A DNA stretch of 64,000 nt, taken from positions 37,806-101,805 of the forward strand of contig QCCU01000004.1 of NCBI GenBank assembly GCA_003278855.1, in the 5' to 3' direction. Under the pieces are notes generated by a model. It was not told where the DNA came from. It saw only the letters and a list, made by a program, of their open reading frames with translations, and searched no databases. Shown here one piece after another: positions 10,869 to 23,164 of the stretch (positions within the stretch are counted from its first letter, which is position 1; each line of letters starts with the position of its first letter). The translations under genes and the position numbers were made by a program. This DNA is from Prochlorococcus sp. AG-347-M23 (GTDB lineage: Bacteria; Cyanobacteriota; Cyanobacteriia; PCC-6307; Cyanobiaceae).

Positions 10869-11991
10869 TTATTCAATAGATTCATTAGAAGAAATATTCA
10901 TACGTAATAATTCATGAATAAATGGTTCAAGTCCACCATCTAAAACACTATCTAACTCGTTAGTCTCCTGCATAGTCCTAAGATCTTTTACCATTTGATA
11001 GGGATGGAAAACATAATTTCTTATTTGATTGCCCCATGCAGCTTCCACAATATCACCTTTAATATCAGCGACTTCAGCAGCTCGTTGTTCTTTAGCAATC
11101 ACTAATAGTTTAGACTTTAAAAGTAACATAGCTTTTTCTTTATTTTGTAATTGAGATCTTTCTTGAGTACATCTTACTGAAATCCCTGAAGGCAAATGAA
11201 CAATTCTCACTGCTGTTTCTACTTTATTAACATTTTGTCCTCCAGCTCCACCGGATCTACTCGTTGTAATTTCTAAATCTTTTTCAGGTATATCAAGTGA
11301 AATATTATCATCTAATTTTGGCATAACCTCTACCCCAGCAAAGCTGGTTTGTCTTTTGCCATTGGCATTAAAAGGAGAAATTCTTACTAATCTATGAGTT
11401 CCTTTTTCATGTTGCAGATAGCCATATGCATATTTTCCATCAATTTCGAACGTTACACTTTTAATACCTGCTTCTTCTCCTTGTGATAATTCATTAATGA
11501 CAAGGCTCATTTGATTATTATCGGCCCATCTTGAATACATTCTCAATAAGATCTCTACCCAATCCTGAGCATCTGTTCCACCAGCACCTGCGTTAATAGA
11601 AACTACTGCTCCTTCCTTATCGTATTCACCACATAATAATCTTTCAAATTCCCATTTATCCAAATTCTCTCTTAATTTCTTTAAGCCCTGCTTGGATTCC
11701 AAAATCATTTCCTCTTCTGGTTCTAAAGAGTAAAGCTCAAGAGAGGCATTAGCATCAGAAATAAAAGTTTTCCATTTATCCAACAATTCAAGTTGAGCCT
11801 TTACATCATCAAGGATTAACATTTGTTTTTTCGCTTCTTCTTGATTCTCCCAAAATTCAGGCTGAGCAGAAATTTGCTCTAACTCTCTCCTTTTCGCTTT
11901 TAATCTTGGAACGTCAAAGACAATCCTGAGCATTACCCAGGCGCTCTGTTAGTTCCGAAAGATCTTTTTTGAAATCTGTAATATCTATCAA
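10869..11991 (-). CDS. prfB: Peptide chain release factor 2, expressed through a programmed +1 frameshift
   Basis: The track ORF (10869..11933) has GGQ ([11 protein letters not shown]). Upstream in another frame, TTG (11991..11989) opens 25 codons, [25 protein letters not shown], ending CTT TGA C (11919..11913). A +1 shift joins it to [14 protein letters not shown]. An SD-like AGGA lies just 5' of the slip site. Confidence 0.93.
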
Positions 11992-12067
11992 AATAGAATT
12001 TAATCGTTATTTATAATCTAACAGGCACTTTTGTTTAATAGTATAAACTAAGTATTATTTTAAAAAA

Positions 12068-12322
12068 ATGTCCAAAGTTGAAATTTATACTTGGCAATAT
12101 TGCCCATTCTGTATTCGAGCAAAATCACTACTTAAGAAAAAAAATATAAATTTTACAGAATATAAAATAGATGGCGACGAAGATGCCAGAGCTTTGATGA
12201 TTGAAAGAGCTGATGGTAGAAGAACATTACCACAAATATTTATAGATAATGAGGGTATCGGAGGCTGCGATGATCTCTTCACATTAGAAAATGAAAATAA
12301 ATTAGACGCATTAATAAACTAG
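12068..12322 (+). CDS. grxC: Glutaredoxin 3
   Basis: 84 aa with CPFC active site, [13 protein letters not shown]. Confidence 0.95.
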   Translation: MSKVEIYTWQYCPFCIRAKSLLKKKNINFTEYKIDGDEDARALMIERADGRRTLPQIFIDNEGIGGCDDLFTLENENKLDALIN

Positions 12323-12327
12323 ATCTT

Positions 12328-13251
12328 ATGAAATTTCTATTCGTGATAGATCCAATAAAAAATATAAATCCCTTAAAAGATTCAACTGCTGCTTTAATGC
12401 AAGCATCATCAAAAAAAAATATTGAAATCTGGAGTTGTACTCCTCAGGACCTTGAAGCTAGAGGTGATGAAGTATGGGCATCTTCCGTAAAAGTTAAAGT
12501 AAATCCGTGGATTTCTTTCAAAGATAATGATTGCATACCTCTCGCCGAATTTAATTGCATTTGGATGAGAAAAGATCCTCCTGTAAATGAGGCTTATTTA
12601 TATGCCACCCATCTTTTAGAAGTGGCCGAAAGAAAAGGAGTAAAAGTAATCAACAAACCCTCATCGTTAAGAGCATGGAATGAAAAGCTAGGTGCTTTGA
12701 GATACAGCCACTTAATGGCACCTACAATAGTTGCAAGTAAGGTAAAAGATCTTATTAATTTTGCAAATATAAATAATGAAGTAGTCATAAAACCTCTTGG
12801 AGGAAAAGGTGGTCAAGGTGTTATAAGGATAAATAAAAATTCTCCAGGTATTAAATCAATAATTGAATTAATCACTTCTCAAGAAGAATTACCCGTTATG
12901 ATGCAAAAATTTATTCCTGAAGTCATAGAGGGTGATAAAAGAATAATTATCGTAAACGGTGAAGCAATTGGATCAATAAATAGGATTCCTCAAGGAGACG
13001 ATTTTAGGAGTAATTTAGCGATGGGAGGAAAGGCTGAACCAACATTATTAACAGAAAAAGAAAAAAGTATTTGCTCAGAATTATCTCAACACTTCAAAGA
13101 TGAGGGTTTATTTTTTGTAGGTATTGATGTAATAAATGGAATGCTTAGCGAGATTAATGTAACCAGTCCAACAGGTTTAAGAGAAATAGAAAATTTATCC
13201 AATAAGAATGTTTCAGAGGAAGTTATTGAAAAATTATTAGAAATTATCTAG
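12328..13251 (+). CDS. gshB: Glutathione synthetase
   Basis: [36 protein letters not shown]. Directly follows grxC. Confidence 0.96.
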   Translation: MKFLFVIDPIKNINPLKDSTAALMQASSKKNIEIWSCTPQDLEARGDEVWASSVKVKVNPWISFKDNDCIPLAEFNCIWMRKDPPVNEAYLYATHLLEVAERKGVKVINKPSSLRAWNEKLGALRYSHLMAPTIVASKVKDLINFANINNEVVIKPLGGKGGQGVIRINKNSPGIKSIIELITSQEELPVMMQKFIPEVIEGDKRIIIVNGEAIGSINRIPQGDDFRSNLAMGGKAEPTLLTEKEKSICSELSQHFKDEGLFFVGIDVINGMLSEINVTSPTGLREIENLSNKNVSEEVIEKLLEII

Positions 13252-14656
13252 GATTTTTAGCGAAAAATATTTGTTTTACTATAGATTCAAATTTTAATTT
13301 AATCTCATCTATTTCTTTCTCTAAAACGGAGCCTGAAACTATACCTGAACCGGCAGTAAATTCAATATTTTCTTCAACATACCTAGCTCCTCTTATTGCT
13401 AAAAGAAATGAAGCATTTCCTGATGAATCAACCCAACCCATTGGAGAAGCATAATTTCCTCTAGGAAAAGACTCAAGAGTGCTTATCCAATCCAATGCTG
13501 CATTTTTTGGGTAACCACAAACAGCCGGAGATGGATGTAAGTTTTTAAGCAATTCAAAAGGGCATATATTTTCAACTTTAGAGAAAATAAGTGTTTGCAA
13601 ATGAGAAATATCTCCAAATGAATTTACCTTAATATCACTTTTTTTAAAGTTTTTTATTTTTGAAATTTCTAAACATTTAATCAAATACTGTGTTACGTAA
13701 TTATGTTCCTTTAAGTCTTTAGTACTTTTTAGGAGTTTCTTAAAATTTGAATTGGTAGAGATAGTTCCAGCAAGAGCCTCCAAAGTTAAATTAGGTTTAG
13801 TAAAAGAAAATAATTTTTCTGGAGATGCTCCAAACAAAATATCCTTACTATTTCTTTTCCAAACGTATCTGCATGTATTTGGATGATTCTTTGTTAATCT
13901 TTTTAAAATTTCAATTAAATCTAATTTATTTTTAAATTTTATTTTAATCCTATTCGCTAAAACTATCTTTTCGAGAATACCTTTTTCTACTAATTGAATT
14001 CCTCTATTTACTACTTTTTTCAAACTTGTATTAGAAGTTACTAAGGAGTGCAAGAAATCATCAATAATAGGTAAATCAAAACTAGTATCTAAACCAGATG
14101 ATTTTATTAATTCTGAGTCAGAATTAATAACTTGATTTCTAATTGTCCATATTTCTTCAATTAATGTTCTTAATGATGATTTACCCTCAACATGACCATT
14201 GATTCTTAACCAGCAATTCTTATTACTTTTAATAATTAATATTTTTGGTAAGACAGCTTCCAAACTAGGGACATCAGAAGATAAATTCTTATTATTCAAG
14301 TTTTCAGAAAAAGAAAATAAATAAATTATTTTTGCAAGTGCAGAATTATTTGATGCATTAGTTAAGTTAATTAAATTTTTAAAATTCTCAGAATTAAACT
14401 CTTTTGCCAACTCAAATCTTTTTGGACCATCCAAAGTGACATATTTACATTTCTCAAAAGCAATATATGAAATACCATTAGATTCCTCCCAAAATGAAGA
14501 AAACGAATATTTATTTATAAACAATTCATATACTTGTAATAAATCAATACAAGGAATCTCAAGACAAATACTTACTAATCCAGAATTCTCCACTTTCTTG
14601 TCGAAAGAAGAAAATACATCTTTTAAAAAATCTGTTAAGTTTAAATCATTTTTCAT
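13244..14656 (-). CDS. menF: Isochorismate synthase
   Basis: Chorismate-binding fold: [48 protein letters not shown]. Beside other men genes. Confidence 0.9.
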   Translation of the reverse strand: MKNDLNLTDFLKDVFSSFDKKVENSGLVSICLEIPCIDLLQVYELFINKYSFSSFWEESNGISYIAFEKCKYVTLDGPKRFELAKEFNSENFKNLINLTNASNNSALAKIIYLFSFSENLNNKNLSSDVPSLEAVLPKILIIKSNKNCWLRINGHVEGKSSLRTLIEEIWTIRNQVINSDSELIKSSGLDTSFDLPIIDDFLHSLVTSNTSLKKVVNRGIQLVEKGILEKIVLANRIKIKFKNKLDLIEILKRLTKNHPNTCRYVWKRNSKDILFGASPEKLFSFTKPNLTLEALAGTISTNSNFKKLLKSTKDLKEHNYVTQYLIKCLEISKIKNFKKSDIKVNSFGDISHLQTLIFSKVENICPFELLKNLHPSPAVCGYPKNAALDWISTLESFPRGNYASPMGWVDSSGNASFLLAIRGARYVEENIEFTAGSGIVSGSVLEKEIDEIKLKFESIVKQIFFAKNPR

Positions 14657-14757
14657 TACTTATTGAAAATAACTAAAAATCATGCAATAAAGTAAAAAAT
14701 GTAACTCAATTTATAAACTACATTTAATAATGATCGAATTTTGTGAGTTAAATAAAA

Positions 14758-15675
14758 ATGGACGAAGATAAAAAAAAATTATGGAAACAAGCAATAAAAT
14801 GGCCTCTTTATTCTGTTGCCATACTTCCGGTTTTAATAACAGGGGCTTATATACTGAATGAATATGAAAAGGTAAAAATTTATAATTTAATTTCATTTAA
14901 TTTAGCTGCAATTTTTATATTACTTTGGGAAAACCTAACTAATGATTTATTCGACGCAGAAACAGGAATCGATGAATTTAAATTCCATTCAATTGTAAAT
15001 CTTGTAAAAAATAAAAAAATAATTTTATTTATTGCATATACATCTTTAGTTATTGGTTTATTAATAATTTCAATTATTTCAGCATCCATAAGTATAAACA
15101 TTTTGATTTTGGTGGCATCTTGCTGCTTCTTAGGATATTTATATCAAGGACCGCCTTTTAGATTTGGCTATCAAGGTTTAGGAGAACCATTATGCTGGCT
15201 CGCATTTGGACCTTTTGCTTACTCTGCAGTCTTAATTGCGTTAAATCCTACTAATATTTACTTCGAAGATATTCCCTGGAAAGTTTCTTTATTACTTGGT
15301 TCAGGACCTTCATTGGCAACAACTCTTGTATTATTTTGTTCTCATTTTCATCAAATTTCTGAAGATAAAAAACATGGGAAAAATTCACCTTTAGTTCGCT
15401 TAGGGGCAAAAAAAGGTTCTCAATTTGTGCCTTGGATAATTTTTACAATATATATTTTTCAACTTTTCACTATATTTAATGGATTTATTCCAGTGTTTTG
15501 TATTCTTTATTTGATTAGTTTTCCTCAAGCAATAAGACTTATAAATTTATTAAGATCTTCATATAAAAAACCTAGTGCAATAAAAAATTGCAAATTCATA
15601 GCAATAAAATTTCAAACTCTTAATGGAGTTGGCTTAATCACAGGATTAATATTTAATTACTTGCTTAATAAATGA
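14758..15675 (+). CDS. menA: 1,4-dihydroxy-2-naphthoate phytyltransferase
   Basis: UbiA-type motif NDLFDAETGID, YQGPPFRFGYQGLGEP, multiple transmembrane segments. In men cluster. Confidence 0.93.
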   Translation: MDEDKKKLWKQAIKWPLYSVAILPVLITGAYILNEYEKVKIYNLISFNLAAIFILLWENLTNDLFDAETGIDEFKFHSIVNLVKNKKIILFIAYTSLVIGLLIISIISASISINILILVASCCFLGYLYQGPPFRFGYQGLGEPLCWLAFGPFAYSAVLIALNPTNIYFEDIPWKVSLLLGSGPSLATTLVLFCSHFHQISEDKKHGKNSPLVRLGAKKGSQFVPWIIFTIYIFQLFTIFNGFIPVFCILYLISFPQAIRLINLLRSSYKKPSAIKNCKFIAIKFQTLNGVGLITGLIFNYLLNK

Positions 15676-16637
15676 ACTTAATATTTCAAAAAAAATCTTA
15701 TAGCTTTAAGTTATCCACCAAAATAGAAAATTCTAAAACCACTTACCTTACAAAATCGGGTTGGATAATTAAGTTAACAAGTAATGATAAAAAAATTGGG
15801 TTTGGAGAAGTTTCACCAATTCATAAAGAAGACTTAAAAAAGTGTGCGAAACAACTAGATATGATCCCTAAGAATGTAGAAGTATTTAATTTATCTGAGC
15901 AAATAAATATTTTTCACCCATGCATTCAATCTGCAATAAATTCTGCATTAGCTGAAATAAATGGGAAAATAATTTTTAAAGAAAACTACTACTTTGATGA
16001 AATTGATAAAACAGCCATATTGTTAAATCATGAAAATGTAGTTTCAGATCTAAATGAAATTAAAAAAAGACAATCTAATATTGGAAAATCAGTAACCATA
16101 AAATGGAAAGTAGCATTAAAAAATAATCATGAGGAAGAAGCAATTTTAGAAGAAATTTTAAGCCAAATAGGCAGTAATATTAAGTTAAGAATAGATGCTA
16201 ATGGTTCTTGGGGAAGAGAGATAGCTAATAGATGGGCTGATATTTTGAAGGATAACAAAAACATAGATTGGTTAGAACAACCTCTCTGTGTTGATGATAT
16301 TGATGGACTTATAGAACTCAACAAAAAAATCCCTATAGCCTTAGACGAATCACTTTTAAAATTTCCAACTTTGATTGATGAGTGGAAAGGTTGGCAAATT
16401 AGAAGGCCTTCTCAAGAAAATAATCCAGTTAAGCTTTTAAGAGAATTAGAAAATAAAAAAGCTTTAATATCTATAAGTACCTCATTTGAAACTGGTATAG
16501 GGAAGAGATGGCTTTATCATTTATCGTCTCTACAATTACAAGGGCCAACTCCAAAAGTTCCTGGTTTAGCAATGAATAAATTCCCTAATTCGTTTCTATT
16601 TTTAAATGAAGCAAGAAAGATATGGGATCAACTATGA
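15672..16637 (+). CDS. menC: o-succinylbenzoate synthase
   Basis: Enolase superfamily: IKWKVAL, LRIDANGSW, WLEQPL, ALDESL. Overlaps menA and menE. Confidence 0.92.
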   Translation: MNLIFQKKSYSFKLSTKIENSKTTYLTKSGWIIKLTSNDKKIGFGEVSPIHKEDLKKCAKQLDMIPKNVEVFNLSEQINIFHPCIQSAINSALAEINGKIIFKENYYFDEIDKTAILLNHENVVSDLNEIKKRQSNIGKSVTIKWKVALKNNHEEEAILEEILSQIGSNIKLRIDANGSWGREIANRWADILKDNKNIDWLEQPLCVDDIDGLIELNKKIPIALDESLLKFPTLIDEWKGWQIRRPSQENNPVKLLRELENKKALISISTSFETGIGKRWLYHLSSLQLQGPTPKVPGLAMNKFPNSFLFLNEARKIWDQL

Positions 16638-17830
16638 AAAATAAAATTCATACTATTGAAGTTGAAAATAACGAACCTCAATCTGTAGAGAAAATTATTG
16701 AAAAAATTAGAGAGAATAAAATTATTTATTTAAAAAACAAATTTTATGAAGACAAAGATGTATTAGATTCAATTACTGAAAATGGACCGGCAATTATCTT
16801 AAACAGTAGTGGGAGTTCTGGAAAACCGAGAAAATGTTTTCACCATTTAGAAAATCTTAAATTATCTGCAGCCACATCGGGTCAATGGCTAATAGAACAA
16901 GGATTTGAATTGCAAAACTGCTTAATTTTAAATACTTTACCCCTGAACCATATAAGTGGATTAATGCCAATTTTTAGAAGTCAAACTTGGGGATGTGATT
17001 GTATTAATATTTCTCCGAATTTGATAAAAAACACTCGAGAACTTTTACTTTTTACAATTAAATCTAAAAAAAACAAAAAACACTTGATTACGTCATTAGT
17101 ACCTACGCAATTACAAAGACTTTTAGCTCAAAAAGATGGAATTAGTTGGCTAAAAATTTTTGATCTAATTTGGGTCGGTGGAGCTTCAATTTCAGACGAA
17201 ACTGCAGAACAATGTATACAAGAAAAAATAAAATTAGCACCTTGTTATGGCTCAACTGAAACTGCAGCAATGGTTACGAGTTTAAAACCAAAAGAATTCT
17301 TAATGGGTTTTAAAAATGTTGGAGAAATACTATCTGATACAAAAATAAGAATTAACGCACAAGGATTAATCGAGATACAATCAGCCAGAATTGGAATCGA
17401 AATAGACTCTTTAAAAACTGAAAATTTCAAAAATAAAAATGGGTGGTGGCAAACTAGTGATTTAGGTGAAATTAATCAAATCAATAATTCTTTATATTTA
17501 AAATTTGTTGGAAGAAGTGATAATGCTTTTAATTCAGGAGGAGAAATCGTTTTTCCAAAAGTAATTGAATCTCGATTAAATGATTTCATTATGAAAGAAA
17601 ATATCCCAATTAATAAATTCATTATTTCAAAAGTATCTAACAAATTATGGGGAAATAAAGTTGAAGTAATTGTTGAATTTAGAGAACTTACAAATAATAA
17701 AAACATTGAAATTTCTTTAAATTTATTAAAAAAATTTTCTCAAAGTTGGCCTAAACATGAAAAGCCTGAAAAGTGGATTGTTAAAAAAAATACCAGTGCA
17801 GAAAAAATAAACTATAAATTTAAAAAATAA
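16622..17830 (+). CDS. menE: o-succinylbenzoyl-CoA synthetase (AMP-binding)
   Basis: LNSSGSSGKPRKC (P-loop type motif), CYGSTETAAMV, GWWQTSDLGE. Confidence 0.92.
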   Translation: MGSTMKNKIHTIEVENNEPQSVEKIIEKIRENKIIYLKNKFYEDKDVLDSITENGPAIILNSSGSSGKPRKCFHHLENLKLSAATSGQWLIEQGFELQNCLILNTLPLNHISGLMPIFRSQTWGCDCINISPNLIKNTRELLLFTIKSKKNKKHLITSLVPTQLQRLLAQKDGISWLKIFDLIWVGGASISDETAEQCIQEKIKLAPCYGSTETAAMVTSLKPKEFLMGFKNVGEILSDTKIRINAQGLIEIQSARIGIEIDSLKTENFKNKNGWWQTSDLGEINQINNSLYLKFVGRSDNAFNSGGEIVFPKVIESRLNDFIMKENIPINKFIISKVSNKLWGNKVEVIVEFRELTNNKNIEISLNLLKKFSQSWPKHEKPEKWIVKKNTSAEKINYKFKK

Positions 17831-17833
17831 TAA

Positions 17834-18286
<453 letters not shown>

Positions 18287-18295
18287 TTAAAGAAA

Positions 18296-19483
18296 TTATC
18301 TATCAACAGATCCCATAATGACATCTATTGAACCAAGGATTGCCATAATATCAGCAATTTTGGCACCTTTAAGAATATGTGGCAATATTTGCAGATTATT
18401 TAAATCAGCTGCTCTAATTTTGAATCTCCATGGGGTAACTTCATTATTTCCTTGAATAAATACACCTATTTCTCCTTTGCCGGACTCTAATCTTGTATAT
18501 AATTCACCGTTAGGAATTTTAAAAGTTGGAGCAACCTTCTTAGCTACATATTGGTAGTCAATACCGAATATTTCACTGTTCTTATCTTCAGTCGCCATTC
18601 TTTGAGCTTCTAAATTTTCTGTTGGACCTCCCGGAATCATTTTGCAGGCTTGGCGAATGATGCTTAGTGATTGCCTCATCTCTTCAACTCTTACTCGATA
18701 TCTCGCATAACAATCTCCTTCTTTTTCAGAAGCAATTTTCCAATCAAAATCGTCATAACATTCATAACTATCGACTTTCCTTAAATCCCAGGAAACCCCA
18801 GAAGCTCTAAGCATTGGCCCAGATAAAGACCAATTAATTGCCTGGTCTCTTTGTATTGTTCCTAGACCTTCAATTCTTTTTCTAAAAATTGGATTATTTG
18901 TAATTAATTTTTCGTATTCATCTATCTTAGGGCCGAACCAATCGCAAAAATCTATACATTTTTCTAACCATCCGTATGGAAGATCACAGGCGACACCACC
19001 TATTCTAAAGAAATTATTATTTATTAGCCTTTGTCCAGTAGCAGCTTCCCAGAGATCATAGATCATCTCTCTTTCTCTAAAAATATAGAAAAATGGAGTT
19101 TGAGCTCCTACGTCTGCTAAAAAGGGACCAAGCCATAAAAGATGATTAGCAATACGATTAAGTTCGAGCATAAGCACTCTTATGTAACTAGCTCTTTTGG
19201 GAACTGGAATATTAGCTAATCTTTCAGGAGCATTTACTACAATAGCTTCATAAAACATTCCTGCGGCATAATCCATTCTGCTTACATAAGGGACATACAT
19301 TACATTTGTCCTATTTTCAGCTATCTTTTCCATTCCTCTATGTAGATATCCAATTACTGGCTCACAATCAATGACATTCTCACCATCAAGAGTTACAACT
19401 AACCTTAAAACCCCATGCATTGAGGGATGGTGAGGGCCAAAATTGACCACCATTGGTTCTGTTCTAGTCTCTAGCTGAGCCAT
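18296..19483 (-). CDS. ndhH: NAD(P)H-quinone oxidoreductase subunit H
   Basis: [34 protein letters not shown], complex I 49-kDa family. Confidence 0.98.
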   Translation of the reverse strand: MAQLETRTEPMVVNFGPHHPSMHGVLRLVVTLDGENVIDCEPVIGYLHRGMEKIAENRTNVMYVPYVSRMDYAAGMFYEAIVVNAPERLANIPVPKRASYIRVLMLELNRIANHLLWLGPFLADVGAQTPFFYIFREREMIYDLWEAATGQRLINNNFFRIGGVACDLPYGWLEKCIDFCDWFGPKIDEYEKLITNNPIFRKRIEGLGTIQRDQAINWSLSGPMLRASGVSWDLRKVDSYECYDDFDWKIASEKEGDCYARYRVRVEEMRQSLSIIRQACKMIPGGPTENLEAQRMATEDKNSEIFGIDYQYVAKKVAPTFKIPNGELYTRLESGKGEIGVFIQGNNEVTPWRFKIRAADLNNLQILPHILKGAKIADIMAILGSIDVIMGSVDR

Positions 19484-19521
19484 TCAAAATTTAACTTCTA
19501 AATAAATCTTAGTCGAAAGTT

Positions 19522-20424
19522 ATGCAAACTGACCTATCTGATTCATCTTTTTTCAATCATCAATCAGTTATGACAAATGAGATTATGGCCTCATTAGAGC
19601 ATTACCCACTGATACATAACAATCAACTAAAGGGAATAGACGCAACTTTAGGCGGAGGCGGGCACTCTTATCATTTATTGAGAAAATATTCGGATTTAAA
19701 TATAATTGGACTTGATCAAGATCCATTCGCGAGAAAATCAGCATCAAAAAAACTTGATGAGTTTAAAAATAGGATTGATATAAGGGCTTCAAATTTTGCA
19801 GATTTTATACCAAAAGAAAAAGTTTCTTTTGTTATTGCAGATCTTGGAGTGAATAGTAACCAAATTGATGACCCTAAAAGAGGGTTTAGTTTCCAAAAAG
19901 ATGGTCCACTTGATATGCGCATGAATCCTTTTCTTGATGTTGATGCAGAGAAATTAATTGAGGCTTTAAATGAAAAAGATCTAGCTAACCTAATCTACAG
20001 ATACGGAGAGGAGAGATTATCAAGAAAGATTGCTAGGAAAATAAAATTGGATTTGAAGGAAAATGGGAAATATTCTGGAACAAAAGAATTAGCTTATTCT
20101 ATTGCAGGCTGCTTCCCACCAAAACAAAGATATAAAAAAATACATCCAGCAACAAGAACATTTCAAGCACTAAGAATTGCTGTTAATAAAGAAATTGAAG
20201 TATTAGAAAAATTTTTGCAAGTTGTACCTGAATGGCTTTTGCCAGGAGGTATTATTTCTATTATTAGTTTTCATTCCCTTGAGGATAGGTTAGTTAAAAG
20301 TTGTTTTAAGAATGATCAAAGACTAAAAAACCTGACAAAAAAGCCATTAACTCCCTCCGAACAAGAAGTCGAACAGAATAAAAGAGCTAGAAGTGGAAAA
20401 TTAAGAATTGCTCAATTAAATTAA
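19522..20424 (+). CDS. rsmH: 16S rRNA (cytosine1402-N4)-methyltransferase
   Basis: HQSVMTNEIM, DATLGGGGHS, DLGVNSNQID, RGFSFQKDGPLDMRM, FHSLEDRLVK. Confidence 0.97.
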   Translation: MQTDLSDSSFFNHQSVMTNEIMASLEHYPLIHNNQLKGIDATLGGGGHSYHLLRKYSDLNIIGLDQDPFARKSASKKLDEFKNRIDIRASNFADFIPKEKVSFVIADLGVNSNQIDDPKRGFSFQKDGPLDMRMNPFLDVDAEKLIEALNEKDLANLIYRYGEERLSRKIARKIKLDLKENGKYSGTKELAYSIAGCFPPKQRYKKIHPATRTFQALRIAVNKEIEVLEKFLQVVPEWLLPGGIISIISFHSLEDRLVKSCFKNDQRLKNLTKKPLTPSEQEVEQNKRARSGKLRIAQLN

Positions 20425-20437
20425 ATACCAAAAATTT

Positions 20438-21583
20438 CTATCGTAATGATCTGATCGTATTTGTAAGAATATGAATTGCTTGTTTTATGTCTTTTGAATT
20501 AGTGCTTAATCCAATACTTAACCTAATTGAAGATTCTGCTTCTTTAAGAGATCTACCTAAGGCTAGTAAAACATGAGATGGTTCACCATTACTACATGCA
20601 GATCCAGTAGAACAAATAATTTTAGATTTTAAAAGTTGATGAAACTTTGATCCGTTTAAATCTAATACAGTCAAATTTAAATTGTGAGGTAATCTTTTTT
20701 CTATGGAGCCATTAATTAATAAACCAGAATTATTTTTTAACAACCCCTCTAAAAGGTTATTTCTATGCAAAAGTAATTTCTCAGCATTATTTTTTTGATT
20801 AAATACTGCTATCTCTATCGCTTTAGAAAAGCCAACTACTAAAGGAAGAGGTAATGTGCCAGACCTAAGACCATATTCCTGACCTCCTCCAACAATTAAA
20901 GGCTCAAGATTAATTTTTTCATCAATCAAAAGAAGTCCTATCCCTTTAGGACCATATATTTTGTGAGAACTCATCGTTATCATGTTTACATCTGATAAAA
21001 GATTGTCTAACGCTATATAACCTAAACATTGTGCAAAATCAGAGTGAAATGTTATTCCTCTCGATTTACATATCTTTGAAATATTTTCTATGGGCTGAAT
21101 AACTCCTATTTCGTTATTTGCTAACATGACACTAACCAGAAATGTATCTTCTCTTATATTTTTTTTGAATTGTTCTATTGAAATCAAGCCATCTTTCTCA
21201 GGATTAATTTCTGTAACCATAAATCCCTCTTTTTTTAGATGGTTTAAGGGCTCCAAAACAGCTTTATGCTCCGTTTTTAAGGTAATAATATGTCCATAAT
21301 TTCCTGTTTTTTTATAGAAATTTCTAGCAAAACCTAATAAGGCTAAGTTATTAGATTCAGTTGCCCCGCTTGTAAAAATAACTTTTTTATTCTTGAGAAA
21401 TAAATTTTGTTCTATTTTTTCTCTTGAGGCTTCCAATATAGCGCTTGCGTTAATCCCCGCCAAATTAGATTTGCTTGCGGGGTTAGAAAATATCTCACTC
21501 CAAAAAGGTTTCATAGAATCAACGACAACTTTAGAGCAAGGAGTCGAAGATTGATAGTCTAGTAGTATGGGAGTTGATAGCAT
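20438..21583 (-). CDS. Cysteine desulfurase (NifS/IscS-like)
   Basis: LLDYQSSTP, TSGATESNNLAL, SSHKIYGPKGIG, CSTGSACSNG. Confidence 0.92.
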   Translation of the reverse strand: MLSTPILLDYQSSTPCSKVVVDSMKPFWSEIFSNPASKSNLAGINASAILEASREKIEQNLFLKNKKVIFTSGATESNNLALLGFARNFYKKTGNYGHIITLKTEHKAVLEPLNHLKKEGFMVTEINPEKDGLISIEQFKKNIREDTFLVSVMLANNEIGVIQPIENISKICKSRGITFHSDFAQCLGYIALDNLLSDVNMITMSSHKIYGPKGIGLLLIDEKINLEPLIVGGGQEYGLRSGTLPLPLVVGFSKAIEIAVFNQKNNAEKLLLHRNNLLEGLLKNNSGLLINGSIEKRLPHNLNLTVLDLNGSKFHQLLKSKIICSTGSACSNGEPSHVLLALGRSLKEAESSIRLSIGLSTNSKDIKQAIHILTNTIRSLR

Positions 21584-21642
21584 TATGTTTAGTATATAAA
21601 ATTCTGTTTATTACTAGAAAATCAAATTTAAGAATTTAAAAA

Positions 21643-22371
21643 ATGAATGAAATTAATCAAATAAATAATGAACCGGTAAGAAAATCAAGAATTTTATTAG
21701 TTGATGATGAGCCTGGTTTAAGAACAGCTGTTAAAACATTTCTAGAAGATGAAGGCTTTGAAATATTTATTGCAGTTGATGGCGAGGATGGTTGGGAAAA
21801 AGCTCAAACAATTTTCCCAGATTTGATAATTAGCGATGTTATGATGCCTCGAGCCAACGGTTATGATTTATTAGAAAAAATTAGGGAGGATGAAAAATTA
21901 GGAGGAACTCCAGTGATTTTTCTAACTGCAAAAGGAATGACCCTAGACAGAACAGAAGGTTATCTTGCAGGAGTTGATGATTATATTTCCAAACCTTTCG
22001 ATCCCGATGAATTAGCTGCAAGAGTTAAAAATGTAATCAAAAGACAAGAACGACTATTAAAAGAAGCGGCACGATTCGCAGATATTGACGTAAGCAAAAT
22101 GGCAAAACAAATTACTGAAATCAAATCTATGCTCACAGACCAAAACCAGACTAATCCAGAAAATAAAATAAATCTTCCTAGTTTTACTCCTAGAGAAGCA
22201 AGTGTGCTTCAACTAGTAGCAGAGGGACTGATGAACAAGGAAATTGCTAGAAAGCTTGAGACATCTATTAGAAATGTTGAGAAATATGTAAGTAGACTTT
22301 TTATCAAGACAGGCACATCAAGCCGAACAGAATTAGTTCGTTATGCACTTGAAAATCATTTAGTAAAATAA
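21643..22371 (+). CDS. Response regulator, REC + LuxR-type HTH (NarL family, Ycf29-like)
   Basis: LLVDDEPGLR...DLIISDVMMPRANGYDLL...FLTAKG; HTH LTPREASVLQLVAEGLMNKEIARKLETSIRNVEKYVSRLF. Confidence 0.88.
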   Translation: MNEINQINNEPVRKSRILLVDDEPGLRTAVKTFLEDEGFEIFIAVDGEDGWEKAQTIFPDLIISDVMMPRANGYDLLEKIREDEKLGGTPVIFLTAKGMTLDRTEGYLAGVDDYISKPFDPDELAARVKNVIKRQERLLKEAARFADIDVSKMAKQITEIKSMLTDQNQTNPENKINLPSFTPREASVLQLVAEGLMNKEIARKLETSIRNVEKYVSRLFIKTGTSSRTELVRYALENHLVK

Positions 22372-22372
22372 A

Positions 22373-23074
22373 TTATTTAATTTTTTCGAATTCAATTAGT
22401 TTTGAAAAATAAAAAGGAGCTTGATTTAATTTCTTTTTAACAACTTTAAATCCTCTTTCTTTAGCAGCATTAATGATACCCTTTTCTTTCAATGTATATG
22501 CCCTTGTAGTTTTACTTGGCCCAGGAAATAATTTTCCAATATTTTTTAGAACAGCAAGAACTGGAGTATAAGGTGCAAAGCTAACAATTAGTTTTTCATT
22601 GCTTAAATCGCATAGATGTTGAACCATTTCTTCTGCGACCGGTTGAGGATAATGAATAAATACATCCAAACAAACTACAACATCAAATAATCCTTTTAAT
22701 TTTTCCAGATCACAGACTTCATATTTGATTTTGCCTTGATTCAAACCTAATTCATTAATGCGTTTTTTTGTTTCTTTAATCATTTCAGATGAAATATCGC
22801 TCACCTGTAGTTCTTTTATACCGAGTCTTAATAAAGGTATGGAAAGACTTCCTACACCACAGCCTGCATCACAATAACTTTTTTTTGTTAGTTCAGGATA
22901 ATTTTTGATGTATGAGACTACATCATCTACAGTTTTTTGATGTCCCTTCCTAATATTTTTTTGAACTGTATTAATTTCATCAGATTTGCTATAAATTTTA
23001 TTCCATCTTTCAAAGCCAGTACCATTAAAATACTCTCTTACTTCACTTTTTTCGATAATCTTATTTGACGTCAT
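22373..23074 (-). CDS. chlM: Magnesium protoporphyrin IX methyltransferase
   Basis: VREYFNGTGFERWNKIY, CDAGCGVGSLSIPL, VSFAPYTP. Confidence 0.93.
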   Translation of the reverse strand: MTSNKIIEKSEVREYFNGTGFERWNKIYSKSDEINTVQKNIRKGHQKTVDDVVSYIKNYPELTKKSYCDAGCGVGSLSIPLLRLGIKELQVSDISSEMIKETKKRINELGLNQGKIKYEVCDLEKLKGLFDVVVCLDVFIHYPQPVAEEMVQHLCDLSNEKLIVSFAPYTPVLAVLKNIGKLFPGPSKTTRAYTLKEKGIINAAKERGFKVVKKKLNQAPFYFSKLIEFEKIK

Positions 23075-23164
23075 AATATTCTATGAAAAATTTATTCTTT
23101 TTATACTAACTAACTGGCACCAAATTAATTGCACGCCATTATAGGAAAGAATTGATTTGTTATT

